Shown here one piece after another: positions 35,573-43,417 of a stretch of 64,000 bases of DNA. The stretch spans positions 537,418 to 601,417 of the forward strand of contig NZ_QBUK01000001.1 of the NCBI RefSeq assembly GCF_003058265.1, written 5' to 3'. Numbering within the stretch: the stretch's first letter is position 1; every line of letters starts with the position of its first letter. The position numbers and the translations under genes were made by a program. The stretch comes from Flagellimonas amoyensis (GTDB taxonomy: Bacteria > Bacteroidota > Bacteroidia > Flavobacteriales > Flavobacteriaceae). The notes below the pieces were generated by a model. That model was not told the origin of the DNA. It saw only the letters and a list, made by a program, of their open reading frames with translations, and did no database searches.

Positions 35573-36296
35573 ACATACTTTCCGAGAGATGGATGAACAA
35601 CATACCGGATAGTATGGCCAATCCAAAGCTCAAAAGGGTACCGATGAGGACATATTCCGTCAGTTTTCGATTTTTGCCCTTGTTCAGGTCACCAAAACGG
35701 AACACGGACTTGGCCGCGATGAGCAACCCGATGGCCGCCCATTGTTGTATCAAGATGAATCCAAAGACAAAGAGTCGCTCCAGCATACCGATATAGGTGC
35801 CGGCATTTTTCAACGAGCCGCCCTCACCCGATTCATCTTCCTTCGCAATTTCATCAATATAGGGTGCAAGCAGCATCCGCATGATGATGCCGGACACAAA
35901 GGTGACAAACACCAGAAATGTGGCCAGCAAAAGGCTTTTCTCTCCCCAAAGACCTGAAAGATCCAATGGGAATGGTTCAATCCAGTACACGATGGCCGCA
36001 ATGACCAAAAGGTGCAATGCCTGGTCCACGACGAACAACCACCGATAGTTTTTTGGGTTGGTGAGGTAAATCTTTCCCAGATCGATGAGAAGGTGTGTCA
36101 CCACAATACAGGCCACGGCACCCAAATACCGGAACTGGAGGATGAGCAACAGCGCCAATAAATGAACCCCGATGTGAAAATATAGATATTTGGATCTTCC
36201 TTTCTTTTGAAGTTTGTCGGCTACCCAACGGGCAGGTTGCAGTACAAAATCCCCTATAAAATGGGCCAAAAGGAGTTTTAGGACGAGTAGTGTCAT
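35571..36296 (-). CDS. DUF3307 family membrane protein
   Basis: 241 aa with about six membrane segments. The family signature is at the N-terminus: LLLAHFIGDFVLQPARWVAD followed by FHIGVHLLALLLIL and VTHLLIDLGKIYL, with His/Asp residues inside membrane helices. The function is unknown. Its start overlaps the SatD-like stop by 4 bases (ATGA). This regulator-DUF3307 pair recurs in Bacteroidota, so the membrane protein is probably what the SatD-like protein controls. Confidence 0.88.
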   Translation of the reverse strand: MTLLVLKLLLAHFIGDFVLQPARWVADKLQKKGRSKYLYFHIGVHLLALLLILQFRYLGAVACIVVTHLLIDLGKIYLTNPKNYRWLFVVDQALHLLVIAAIVYWIEPFPLDLSGLWGEKSLLLATFLVFVTFVSGIIMRMLLAPYIDEIAKEDESGEGGSLKNAGTYIGMLERLFVFGFILIQQWAAIGLLIAAKSVFRFGDLNKGKNRKLTEYVLIGTLLSFGLAILSGMLFIHLSESM

Positions 36297-36892
36297 AAGT
36301 GGACGAGTTGGGTTTTGTAAAAATCGATCATTTTTTGCACTTCGTCAAAACCTGCCTTTTTCAGTTCCTCGCTGATGTTTCCCTGCGATTTGCCGAGCAA
36401 CGATGCCAGCTCCCTTTGGTTCATGTCCGGATTTTCGATGGCACTTTTCACCGTTTTTGAGATAGCGGGCGTCCAGTTGTCCATGGTCAACAAGGCCAGT
36501 TCCAAAAGGAGATTGATGTGCCCATCAAAGTCGGTATGGGACGTTTTTAGGGCCAGGTTCTGTTTTTTTAGGTTTTCGAAGCACTTGCCCGAATATACAA
36601 AAGCTTCCCCATTGGATTCTGTGATCTTTTCTGCGTCGTATGTCTTTTCGCCCAGGCCTATGGCTATCCTGACATCCATTTGACGTACCTGTTTCAGGCA
36701 GGCCTTTATATACAGGGCGGCTTCCAGTGCCTTTTCCGGCTCGGTCTGCAATTGAAAACTATCGCCTCTATAGATTTCCCAATCAGAAGGTTCGTTGCCA
36801 TAGCGATCTAGGGCCTGCTTCAAGACGGGCAGCCATTCGGAGGTCTTGTGTTCCGTGGAATTTTTGATGTCACCTGTGAGTACTGCTATCAT
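36293..36892 (-). CDS. SatD-like protein with C-terminal helix-turn-helix
   Basis: 199 aa. The N-terminal 130 residues (MIAVLTGDIKNSTEH, EIYRGDSFQLQTEPE, VRIAIGLGEKTYDAEKI) have the layout of a nucleotide-cyclase-like alpha/beta fold: GDI, GDSF and RIAIG. No full set of cyclase metal ligands and purine-binding residues could be assigned. The C-terminal 60 residues are a helix-turn-helix (MNQRELASLLGKSQGNISEE). It is thus a probable one-component regulator. Three tandem 22-bp palindromes lie just upstream, strong evidence for autoregulation. Confidence 0.82.
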   Translation of the reverse strand: MIAVLTGDIKNSTEHKTSEWLPVLKQALDRYGNEPSDWEIYRGDSFQLQTEPEKALEAALYIKACLKQVRQMDVRIAIGLGEKTYDAEKITESNGEAFVYSGKCFENLKKQNLALKTSHTDFDGHINLLLELALLTMDNWTPAISKTVKSAIENPDMNQRELASLLGKSQGNISEELKKAGFDEVQKMIDFYKTQLVHL

Positions 36893-36920
36893 TGGATTCT
36901 TATAAAATATCCGTCAAAAT

Positions 36921-36998
36921 ACAGATAATTTAAAATATCTGTTTATTTACAGATAATCAAATATATCTGTTTATTTGCAGATAATCAAATATATGTGA
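36921..36998 (-). promoter_or_regulatory. Three tandem 22-bp operators upstream of the SatD-like gene
   Basis: ACAGATA-N8-TATCTGT at 36921-36942 and again at 36949-36970, and a weaker third copy (GCAGATA-N8-TATGTGA) at 36977-36998. The period is exactly 28 bases. The 7-bp arms are perfect in the first two copies, and TTATTT fills both gaps. A minus-strand TATTTTG lies by the first copy, so binding would block the promoter. Confidence 0.85.
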
Positions 36999-37048
36999 AA
37001 GAAATCTGGGACGAACGTACATCGGCGACCTTGGATTGAAACAGACCT

Positions 37049-37084
37049 AAAAAAAAGAAGCCGCGACCATGGCTCGGCGCGGCT
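37049..37084 (-). terminator. Terminator of the Spy-like gene
   Basis: On the minus strand AGCCGCG (37084-37078) and CGCGGCT (37065-37059) frame a 12-base loop and are followed by an eight-base T-run. It lies 23 bases beyond the stop. Confidence 0.85.
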
Positions 37085-37106
37085 CCTCAAAAATCAACAA
37101 AAAACA

Positions 37107-37562
37107 TTATCCTCTGCTCCCTCTCGGCTGCATTCTCTTTTTGCCATGCATGGCTTTTTGTTTTTTCATCTTTCTCCAGGTCTGGTACTGATCGGCATCC
37201 AATATTTCCTTCATTTTGCCCTGGAGGGCAATTTGGTGGTCCAACCGGGCATTTTCCATTTGGAACCTTTCTTCGGAAGTGGGTTTTTGCCATTCACCAC
37301 TTTCCCTTTTCGCTTTCATTCCTTCCCATTTCTCCTTGCGCGACTTGGCCTCGTCCAACTGGAGCTTCATTATTTTTTCCTGTTGGGCCTTGGTAAGGTC
37401 CAGGGCCAAGGTCATTTTTTTGGTCTGTAACGTGGCCATCTGTTCTGCGGTCAGGTCCATTTTTGGACTTTTTCGAGATTTAGGGCCATCATTTCTTTGG
37501 GCTACCACACCAAGACTGGTGAGCAACAACACCATTACTGCTAATCGTTTCATATGCTTCAT
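37107..37562 (-). CDS. Periplasmic Spy/CpxP-like basic helical protein
   Basis: 151 aa. A signal peptide (LAVMVLLLTSLGVVAQ) is followed by a highly charged helical protein: DLTAEQMATLQTKKMTLALD, LTKAQQEKIMKLQLDEAKSR, and DQIALQGK-like DHQIALQGKMKEILDADQYQ. LTxxQ motifs appear twice (LTAEQ, LTKAQ), as in the Spy/CpxP family of envelope chaperones. The tail is Arg/Gly/Lys-rich (HGKKRMQPRGSRG). Envelope-stress function is inferred from the family. A 61-aa membrane-protein gene lies 95 bases upstream on the same strand. Confidence 0.78.
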   Translation of the reverse strand: MKHMKRLAVMVLLLTSLGVVAQRNDGPKSRKSPKMDLTAEQMATLQTKKMTLALDLTKAQQEKIMKLQLDEAKSRKEKWEGMKAKRESGEWQKPTSEERFQMENARLDHQIALQGKMKEILDADQYQTWRKMKKQKAMHGKKRMQPRGSRG

Positions 37563-37656
37563 TTTAATGATTTGTTCCTTGGACGGAGATATGGTCCATC
37601 GGTTTAATCACAAAAGCATGAATTGGGACACTTTTAACAATGGTGGTTGGGAAAAA

Positions 37657-37842
37657 CTATTTGCTTTCCTCCTTAAGGTCTTGTGGATTTTCCAAATCTT
37701 CAGCATCGTGGAACTCAGCCTCTACGTAGGTTTTGGAATTGAAATCGTCTTGGAATCGGTCTTGCTGCTCCACTTCGTAGTAGATGATGGAGGCAATCAC
37801 AAAACAGGAAAAATAAATGAGGCTTTTAGTTTTGTAGGTCAT
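37657..37842 (-). CDS. Small single-TM protein with acidic tail
   Basis: 61 aa: MTYKTKSLIYFSCFVIASII then YYEVEQQDRFQDDF, ending in an acidic stretch (AEFHDAEDLENPQDLKEESK). One membrane helix, then a charged domain; no family recognised. It is retained because its composition is protein-like and it lies just upstream, same strand, of the Spy-like gene. It could be a cotranscribed envelope factor. Confidence 0.5.
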   Translation of the reverse strand: MTYKTKSLIYFSCFVIASIIYYEVEQQDRFQDDFNSKTYVEAEFHDAEDLENPQDLKEESK

Positions 37843-37941
37843 GATGTGATGATTTGGGAATACTAAGGTAATAAAACCATTTCACAATCAGACTGCTATG
37901 TTGCGAAACCACTTATTTTATATGTGAAAATGGAAAAAAAG

Positions 37942-37975
37942 AAGGTGTAGCCGGGTTTTAAACCAACTACACCTT
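37942..37975 (-). terminator. Terminator of the zinc metalloprotease gene
   Basis: On the minus strand AAGGTGTAG (37975-37967) and CTACACCTT (37950-37942) form a 9-bp stem with an inner GGTTT/AAACC hairpin, then a TCTTTTTTT run. It lies 27 bases beyond the stop. Confidence 0.85.
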
Positions 37976-38001
37976 TATGGGATAATTTCCTACAGGGAAA
38001 T

Positions 38002-40500
38002 CTATTTTGGATCTAAGATTTGATCAATGCGTTCCAAGGCATCTTGAAGATGGTATCGGCTCATGGCATCCGAGGTACGGGAAAGTCCATTTCGGATGTC
38101 CCTTTTCAGATTGTTCAGCTCTCCTCTGGCCACGGAACGGATGTCCGATTGGCTCGCATTGATGGCCGTAGACTTACGGTACCCACCAAAATCTTCCTGT
38201 TTTTCCTGGCTCTCGGCGGTCATAAGGTAGCCCAAGCGATCAATGTGCGCTTTTTGAAGGTTCCTTCTGTAAGTGTCTATCGCTTTTCCGCTTCGGGTCT
38301 CGGACCAAATTCCATTGCGGAGGTCCTGCATCATTTCAAGGATTCCATAGGCATCTTTTCCGTTGATGGTCTCGTTTTCGATGACCCTGGCCAATTTGCC
38401 CATTTGTAACATGGTGTTGAGATAGGTTTCTTGCACAGAACGGATGCGCTCCAACGATCCTGAATATTGGATCTTGTTGAAAATGTTCTGGTCGATCAAC
38501 CATTCAGGCGTGGTAAAAAGCTGCTCCTGCATGAATTTCATGCTGTTCTTCTGGTGAGCCTTGCTCACGTGGGTATAAACAGCACCTTCCTGATCGGCCG
38601 TTTTGTGGTATTCGTAAACACCACCTATATTATTGGACACATGGCCCATGTACCTTTGGAACTGTGAAACGACCTGACCGTATAGAATGCCCAGGTTATC
38701 ATAGTTCTCACCAGCTTCGGTGGTCCATTCCATAAGGTTGGGTACAATGCGCTTCAGGTTGGCAATACCATACATACTTGCCTTGATGGCGTCGTCGCCA
38801 AGGTCCTCGGTCTGTGAACTGGGATCGTGGATGTCGCCCACTTGTTGGTGGCCAAATCGGTACATGGGATCACCGGCATGGTCCAAGATCCAACTGTTCA
38901 GAATGGGTTTTTCCTCCTCTGCGGTCTTATCCAAAATGGGTCGGTAACCCCAGCTGATGGAGTATTTGTCGTACACGCCGATATTGGGCATCAGGGCAAC
39001 TCCATCGTCACCGGGCTGGGCCACATAATTGAACCGTGCATAGTCCATAATGGAAGGAGCTGTGCCATTTTTCTGGGTGAAACTTGCCGAACGCAAGGAA
39101 TCCACAGGATAGGCAACACTACTGCCCATGTTGTGCGGTAGTCCCAAGGTGTGTCCTACTTCATGGGAAGAAACAAAGCGGATCAGCCTGCCCATGATGT
39201 CAGTTTTGAACTCTACTTTTCTGGCCTCTGGGTTGATGGCTGCAGTTTGGACAAAATACCAGTTGCGCAGCAAGGTCATTACATTATGGTACCAATTGAT
39301 GTCGGATTCCAAGATCTCACCACTTCTGGGGTCGCTCACGTGGGGTCCATTGGCGTTGGGAATGGGGGAAGCCAAGTATCGGACCACAGAATACCGCACA
39401 TCCTCTGGGGACCACTCTGGGTCTTCTTCGGGTGATGGGGGATCTTTGGCGATGATGGCGTTCTTGAAGCCTGCGGCTTCAAAGGCTACCTGCCAGTCCT
39501 CGATACCTTGTTTGATGAAAGGAACCCATTCTTTTGGGGTGGCACGGTCTACATAATATACGATGGGCTTTTTGGGCTCCACAAGCTGCCCGGCCTTGAA
39601 TTTTTCAATGTCCTCATCCTTGACCTCCAATCTCCAGCGGTCCAGATAGGTCACTGTTTTACTCTCTTGGGCATCCAGGCCATAATCCACCTGTCCTCTG
39701 GCAAACCAGCCCACGCGTCGGTCAAAATAGCGACGTTTCATAGGTTCTTTGGGCAAAAGGATCATGGAGTTGTTGATCTCGATGGAAATGGAACCCAAAC
39801 TGGAGTTGCTCGGTGGGTCACTGGATGCATAGGTTTTCACGTGGCGTGCCTCTATGTTCAGCGGGTAACTTTTGATGGACTCGATATAGCTCCTTTCATT
39901 GTCCAATCGGGTGACCTTGTAACGTTTGCGGTAACCATCAGGAAGTCCCAGGGCGTTCACATCTTTGGTGAACATGGGGTCCACTTCAATGACCGTGGCG
40001 GGGTTCAACGAATCCTTTTTGTTGAACGCCTTGATGTCAAAAGCATAAAGCACGGGCTCAAAATTGGAATTGACCACGGCCTCGTGCACAGGGAGCGAAT
40101 CGGCGGCCACATTTTCGTAGGATGCGACACGCAAAAGGATCTGCTTGGGCCTTTTTTCCCAACGCAATACCTGGGTGTTGATCTTGCCCCCACCAAAACC
40201 AATGCCCGTGGCGGTCTTGGAGATACGGGTCACCATCAGCATTTCCCGGTTCAATAGGGAATCTGGGATTTCATAGTAAAATTTATCATCGACCGTGTGG
40301 ACACTGAAAAGACCGGTGTCCGTTTTGGCCTCTTTGGTGATGACCTTTTCGTAAGGTTGGATTTCCCCGGGCTTGGGTTTTTCCTCCTTTTTTTGTTCAG
40401 TGGCTTTCTTTTTCTTTTTGAAAAGTTGGGCCTCCGCGGTGTGGTAAGAGCCCAACAAAGCAATCAAAACGAGTAGTTGAGGTAGAATTCTTTTTATCAT
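38002..40500 (-). CDS. Zinc-dependent metalloprotease (DUF5117/DUF5118 type)
   Basis: 832 aa, usual length. A signal peptide (LLVLIALLGSYHTAEAQ) is followed by a Lys-rich linker, the N-terminal beta domain (GLFSVHTVDDKFYYEIPDSL), and a catalytic domain with SSHEVGHTLGLPHNMGSS near residues 467-484, giving the extended HExxHxxGxxH zinc site. The preceding VKFVPFIKQGIEDW-like text reads PKEWVPFIKQGIEDWQVAFE, and the C-terminal third is helical. The family is common in Bacteroidota and secreted or periplasmic; its substrate is unknown. Monocistronic with its own terminator. Confidence 0.9.
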   Translation of the reverse strand: MIKRILPQLLVLIALLGSYHTAEAQLFKKKKKATEQKKEEKPKPGEIQPYEKVITKEAKTDTGLFSVHTVDDKFYYEIPDSLLNREMLMVTRISKTATGIGFGGGKINTQVLRWEKRPKQILLRVASYENVAADSLPVHEAVVNSNFEPVLYAFDIKAFNKKDSLNPATVIEVDPMFTKDVNALGLPDGYRKRYKVTRLDNERSYIESIKSYPLNIEARHVKTYASSDPPSNSSLGSISIEINNSMILLPKEPMKRRYFDRRVGWFARGQVDYGLDAQESKTVTYLDRWRLEVKDEDIEKFKAGQLVEPKKPIVYYVDRATPKEWVPFIKQGIEDWQVAFEAAGFKNAIIAKDPPSPEEDPEWSPEDVRYSVVRYLASPIPNANGPHVSDPRSGEILESDINWYHNVMTLLRNWYFVQTAAINPEARKVEFKTDIMGRLIRFVSSHEVGHTLGLPHNMGSSVAYPVDSLRSASFTQKNGTAPSIMDYARFNYVAQPGDDGVALMPNIGVYDKYSISWGYRPILDKTAEEEKPILNSWILDHAGDPMYRFGHQQVGDIHDPSSQTEDLGDDAIKASMYGIANLKRIVPNLMEWTTEAGENYDNLGILYGQVVSQFQRYMGHVSNNIGGVYEYHKTADQEGAVYTHVSKAHQKNSMKFMQEQLFTTPEWLIDQNIFNKIQYSGSLERIRSVQETYLNTMLQMGKLARVIENETINGKDAYGILEMMQDLRNGIWSETRSGKAIDTYRRNLQKAHIDRLGYLMTAESQEKQEDFGGYRKSTAINASQSDIRSVARGELNNLKRDIRNGLSRTSDAMSRYHLQDALERIDQILDPK

Positions 40501-40701
40501 TAGATGTTAGTTTGGATAAGTAAAAGCCTTCAAAGAACCTAAAAATGATCAAAACATACTGTTAAATAAATATTAACGAAGATTTTTTTACAGAAAAATG
40601 AAACCTTCGGGAGTCCTGCGTTTTATTGGCACTCCCCGTTGAAACCCCACCTATTGCTGGGCTGATGGCGAATCGGTTTTTCGTTAAAAGATCGTAAATG
40701 C

Positions 40702-40734
40702 TGTAACAATTCGAAATGTACATAGTCTTATAAG
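40702..40734 (+). promoter_or_regulatory. Candidate ECF-sigma promoter (TGTAACAA-N17-CTTATAAG)
   Basis: TGTAACAA at 40702-40709, a 17-base gap, CTTATAAG at 40727-40734, then leader TATCATCAATCAAA (40737-40750). The copy at 47805-47851 has identical -35, spacing and leader. It drives the repeat-protein gene starting at 40766. Confidence 0.55.
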
Positions 40735-40765
40735 CATATCATCAATCAAAAAATTCAATCAAAAA

Positions 40766-41485
40766 ATGAACAAGTTATTAATCATCTATGGTAGTGTTCT
40801 ATTGTGTAGTTCCGCCATGGCAAACGACCAACAGAAAACCGGGGTTGTACAGGACAGAACTGAGGCCGCCGGTACATTAGAGAACAATTTTATGGCACTG
40901 AACATTGGTGCTGATTGGAGTGGATCAACTGAAGAGATGTCCGATTGGACCTATGAGTTGAATTTGAATGAAATAGATTATATAGAGGAAGAGCCGGAAA
41001 TAGACCTCGGTTTTGATACCTCGGATTATCTTCCAAAGGATTTTAATCCCTATGCAAGCTATTTTGATTTGAATTCCGTCATATACCTCGAAAATGAAGT
41101 TGAACCAAGTCTAGGATTTGATACCCGAAAATATCTTCCTGCAGATTTTGACCCTTATTCCGATGTGGTGGATGTACATTCCATCAACTATATGGAAGAT
41201 GAGGACATGGACCTCGGTTTCAATACTTGGGACTACCTGCCCGAAGGTTTTTCACCCTATGAGGTGTATGTAGATCTAAAATCCATCCCCTATGTCGAGG
41301 ACGATATCGAACTCGAACTGGGATTGGACAGCACTTACGAACTTCCTGCAGATTTTGACCCATACACCAGTGTGGTGGCCATAAGCGGCATCAACTATAT
41401 GGAAGACGAGGAAATAGATTTGGGCTTCGATACGTCAAAGTATCTCCCTGAAGGTTTTGATCCATACTCAGGGTCAATACAGTAA
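40766..41485 (+). CDS. Exported acidic protein with five 34-35-residue repeats
   Basis: 239 aa, family not recognised. A signal peptide (MNKLLIIYGSVLLCSSAMA) is followed by a 45-residue lead and five repeats from about residue 68 to the end. Each repeat has the frame IxYxEDE, LGFDTxxYLP, then DFxPY: for example LGFDTSDYLPKDFNPY, LGFDTRKYLPADFDPY, LGFNTWDYLPEGFSPY, LGLDSTYELPADFDPY and LGFDTSKYLPEGFDPY. The net charge is strongly negative. Binding of a divalent ion or a surface role is possible but not shown. Own ECF-like promoter and own terminator. Confidence 0.8.
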   Translation: MNKLLIIYGSVLLCSSAMANDQQKTGVVQDRTEAAGTLENNFMALNIGADWSGSTEEMSDWTYELNLNEIDYIEEEPEIDLGFDTSDYLPKDFNPYASYFDLNSVIYLENEVEPSLGFDTRKYLPADFDPYSDVVDVHSINYMEDEDMDLGFNTWDYLPEGFSPYEVYVDLKSIPYVEDDIELELGLDSTYELPADFDPYTSVVAISGINYMEDEEIDLGFDTSKYLPEGFDPYSGSIQ

Positions 41486-41523
41486 AATGTTCTTCATTTT
41501 ACAACTTATTTGAGTTAGCTGAA

Positions 41524-41555
41524 AAAACCCCTCGACCGAGGGGTTTTGTTTTTTC
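41524..41555 (+). terminator. Terminator of the repeat-protein gene
   Basis: AAAACCCCTCG (41524-41534), loop AC, CGAGGGGTTTT (41537-41547), then GTTTTTTC. A perfect 11-bp stem, preceded by TTTGAGTTAGCTG. Confidence 0.92.
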
Positions 41556-41786
41556 AAACCTCTTTTTGATAGGTAGCCTGTTGGTTAACAAAAAAATAAC
41601 ACCGTTTTGTTCAATATGATGAACTGTAACAAAAAAGAGACATCATTGCGAAATGTGTAATATGAAGGCCTTTTTGAAATGTATTTTTTAACATATTTCA
41701 ATCTGAGATGAGATATGTTTCGAATATGATTTTTTGAGCTTCGTTAACAAAAGGCTAATTATATTAATTTTTACACGAAGTGATTA

Positions 41787-41794
41787 TACCTTTG
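41787..41794 (+). promoter_or_regulatory. Promoter -7 box of the candidate small RNA
   Basis: TACCTTTG matches TAnnTTTG exactly. A clear -33 TTG is lacking. It lies 97 bases before the terminator stem. Confidence 0.5.
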
Positions 41795-41799
41795 TATCA

Positions 41800-41928
41800 T
41801 CAAAGAGCTGGTCCCATACCAGCGTTGATAAGAGTGAATAACGTAAGGTTGAGTTAGTTTCTTACATTTTTTTGAGTTAGTTAGTTTGTGAATGGCCCCT
41901 CTGGACGGAGGGGCCATTTATTTTTTTA
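41800..41928 (+). ncRNA. Candidate structured small RNA with intrinsic terminator
   Basis: About 130 nt between a TAnnTTTG box and a strong terminator: AATGGCCCCTC (41891-41901), loop TGGACG, GAGGGGCCATT (41908-41918), T-run. The preceding gene has its own terminator, so this is a separate transcript. No plausible coding frame is present. Near the 5' end a hairpin GCTGGT-CCCAT-ACCAGC (41807-41823) is enclosed by TATCA/TGATA. Two TTGAGTTAGTT copies sit between the hairpin and the terminator. No known RNA family is recognised. The rest of the 440-base gap (41556-41786) shows nothing else. Confidence 0.55.
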
Positions 41929-43356
41929 GAACAGTACGGGAATCACGAACTGGAAGGTCAAGACCAAAAGGACCACGGCAATCAGGTTGAGGATGACCCC
42001 GACCCTGGCCATTTGAGGGATTTTCACATACCCACTGGCGAACACGATGGCGTTTGGTGGTGTGGCCATGGGTAGCATGAAGGCGCAACTACTGGCAATG
42101 GTGACAGGGACCAACAAATATAGAATGGGTATGTCCAAACCTATGGCAATACCAGCCACAACGGGTGCCAACACGGCCACTAGGGCCACATTGCTCATCA
42201 GTTCCGTCATAAAAAGCATCAACAAAATCAATAAGGTGGCCGTGAAGAGGATAGTGATCTCACTTTGTGCAATGGCGTTGGCCACCATGTCCACGATGCC
42301 ACTGGTGGACATTCCCTCGGCAAGAGCAAGTCCGCCGCCGAACAATATCAAAATGCCCCAGGCCAATTTGGAAGTGTCTTTCCATTCAATGATGAAATCT
42401 CCTTTCTTCATATTGTAGGGCACAGCGAAGAGCGTGATTGCCGCAAAAATGCTGATCATGGTATCGGTAAGGCCCAATTGGGGGAAAATATTGTTGATCA
42501 AGGTCCTAAAGATCCAAAGGAACACGGTGATGCCAAATATGATCAGGACCATCTTTTCCTTTCCTGAAGTAGGTCCCAGTTTCTCAAGCTCGGTATGGAT
42601 CACTTCTTTGGAGGCATTGAATTTGAGCCCTCGACTGGGGAACATCCATTTCACCAGGACCAGATACGAAATACCGATCATGATGATGGAAAATGGCAGG
42701 CCGATGGTCATCCACTTCAAAAAGGAGATTTCAATATTGTATTCGTTTTCCAAAAGGCCGATCAAGACGGAGTTTGGAGGTGTCCCGATCACGGTCGCAA
42801 TTCCTCCTGCATTGGCCGAAAAGGCAATGCCGAGCATCACGCTCAGGGCAAAGTTCTCATCGTTCTTGGTGAAACCGTCCGCATCATTGATCAACAGGTT
42901 GATCACGGACAGGGCTATGGGCAGCATCACCACGGTACTGGCGGTATTGCTGATCCACATGCTCAAGGTCGCCGTGGCGATCATGAACCCCAAGATGACC
43001 TTGTTGGGCGTGGTCCCCGTCAGTCGGATGATGTTCAGGGCGATCCGTTTGTGCAGATTGACCTTTTCCAAGGCTAGGGCCATCACAAACCCACCAAAGA
43101 AGAGGAACACGATGGGGCTGCCATAATTGGCGCCTACCTCTGCAATGGGCAAAATCTTCAGGATGGGCAATAGGATCAAGGGCAAAAGTGCTGTTACCGA
43201 TATGGAGACCGCCTCGGTGATCCACCAGATCAGCATCCAGATGGCGACCGAAATTACGGGGTCCCCTTTTTCCGAAACCAGTTCGAAGGGTAAATTGTTC
43301 AATATCAAGAAAGCGACGGGCCCAAGAACGAGCCCTATTTTTTTGCTTAGTTCCAT
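41926..43356 (-). CDS. DASS/SLC13-type sodium:dicarboxylate (or sulfate) symporter
   Basis: 476 aa with about 11-12 membrane segments. The sodium-site motif SNT is seen in MWISNTASTVVMLPIA (near residues 133-148), and a second related motif in LMSNVALVAVLAPVVAG, with the family landmark MATPPNAIVFASGYV near the end. It should import an anion such as succinate, citrate or sulfate with Na+; which one is not visible. Its 3' end abuts the small-RNA terminator of the opposite strand. No regulator is adjacent. Confidence 0.92.
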   Translation of the reverse strand: MELSKKIGLVLGPVAFLILNNLPFELVSEKGDPVISVAIWMLIWWITEAVSISVTALLPLILLPILKILPIAEVGANYGSPIVFLFFGGFVMALALEKVNLHKRIALNIIRLTGTTPNKVILGFMIATATLSMWISNTASTVVMLPIALSVINLLINDADGFTKNDENFALSVMLGIAFSANAGGIATVIGTPPNSVLIGLLENEYNIEISFLKWMTIGLPFSIIMIGISYLVLVKWMFPSRGLKFNASKEVIHTELEKLGPTSGKEKMVLIIFGITVFLWIFRTLINNIFPQLGLTDTMISIFAAITLFAVPYNMKKGDFIIEWKDTSKLAWGILILFGGGLALAEGMSTSGIVDMVANAIAQSEITILFTATLLILLMLFMTELMSNVALVAVLAPVVAGIAIGLDIPILYLLVPVTIASSCAFMLPMATPPNAIVFASGYVKIPQMARVGVILNLIAVVLLVLTFQFVIPVLF

Positions 43357-43417
43357 ATGGGATTCTAAGCTATTAATTTTGAATGAAACACTAAAAATCC
43401 AATACTAAAAACTTAGC

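Noticed and set aside
41628..41660. TGTAACAA at about 41634 as a fourth ECF-like promoter
   Set aside because: No CTTATA-type box follows at 17 bases (GAAATGTG is there) and the leader is missing.
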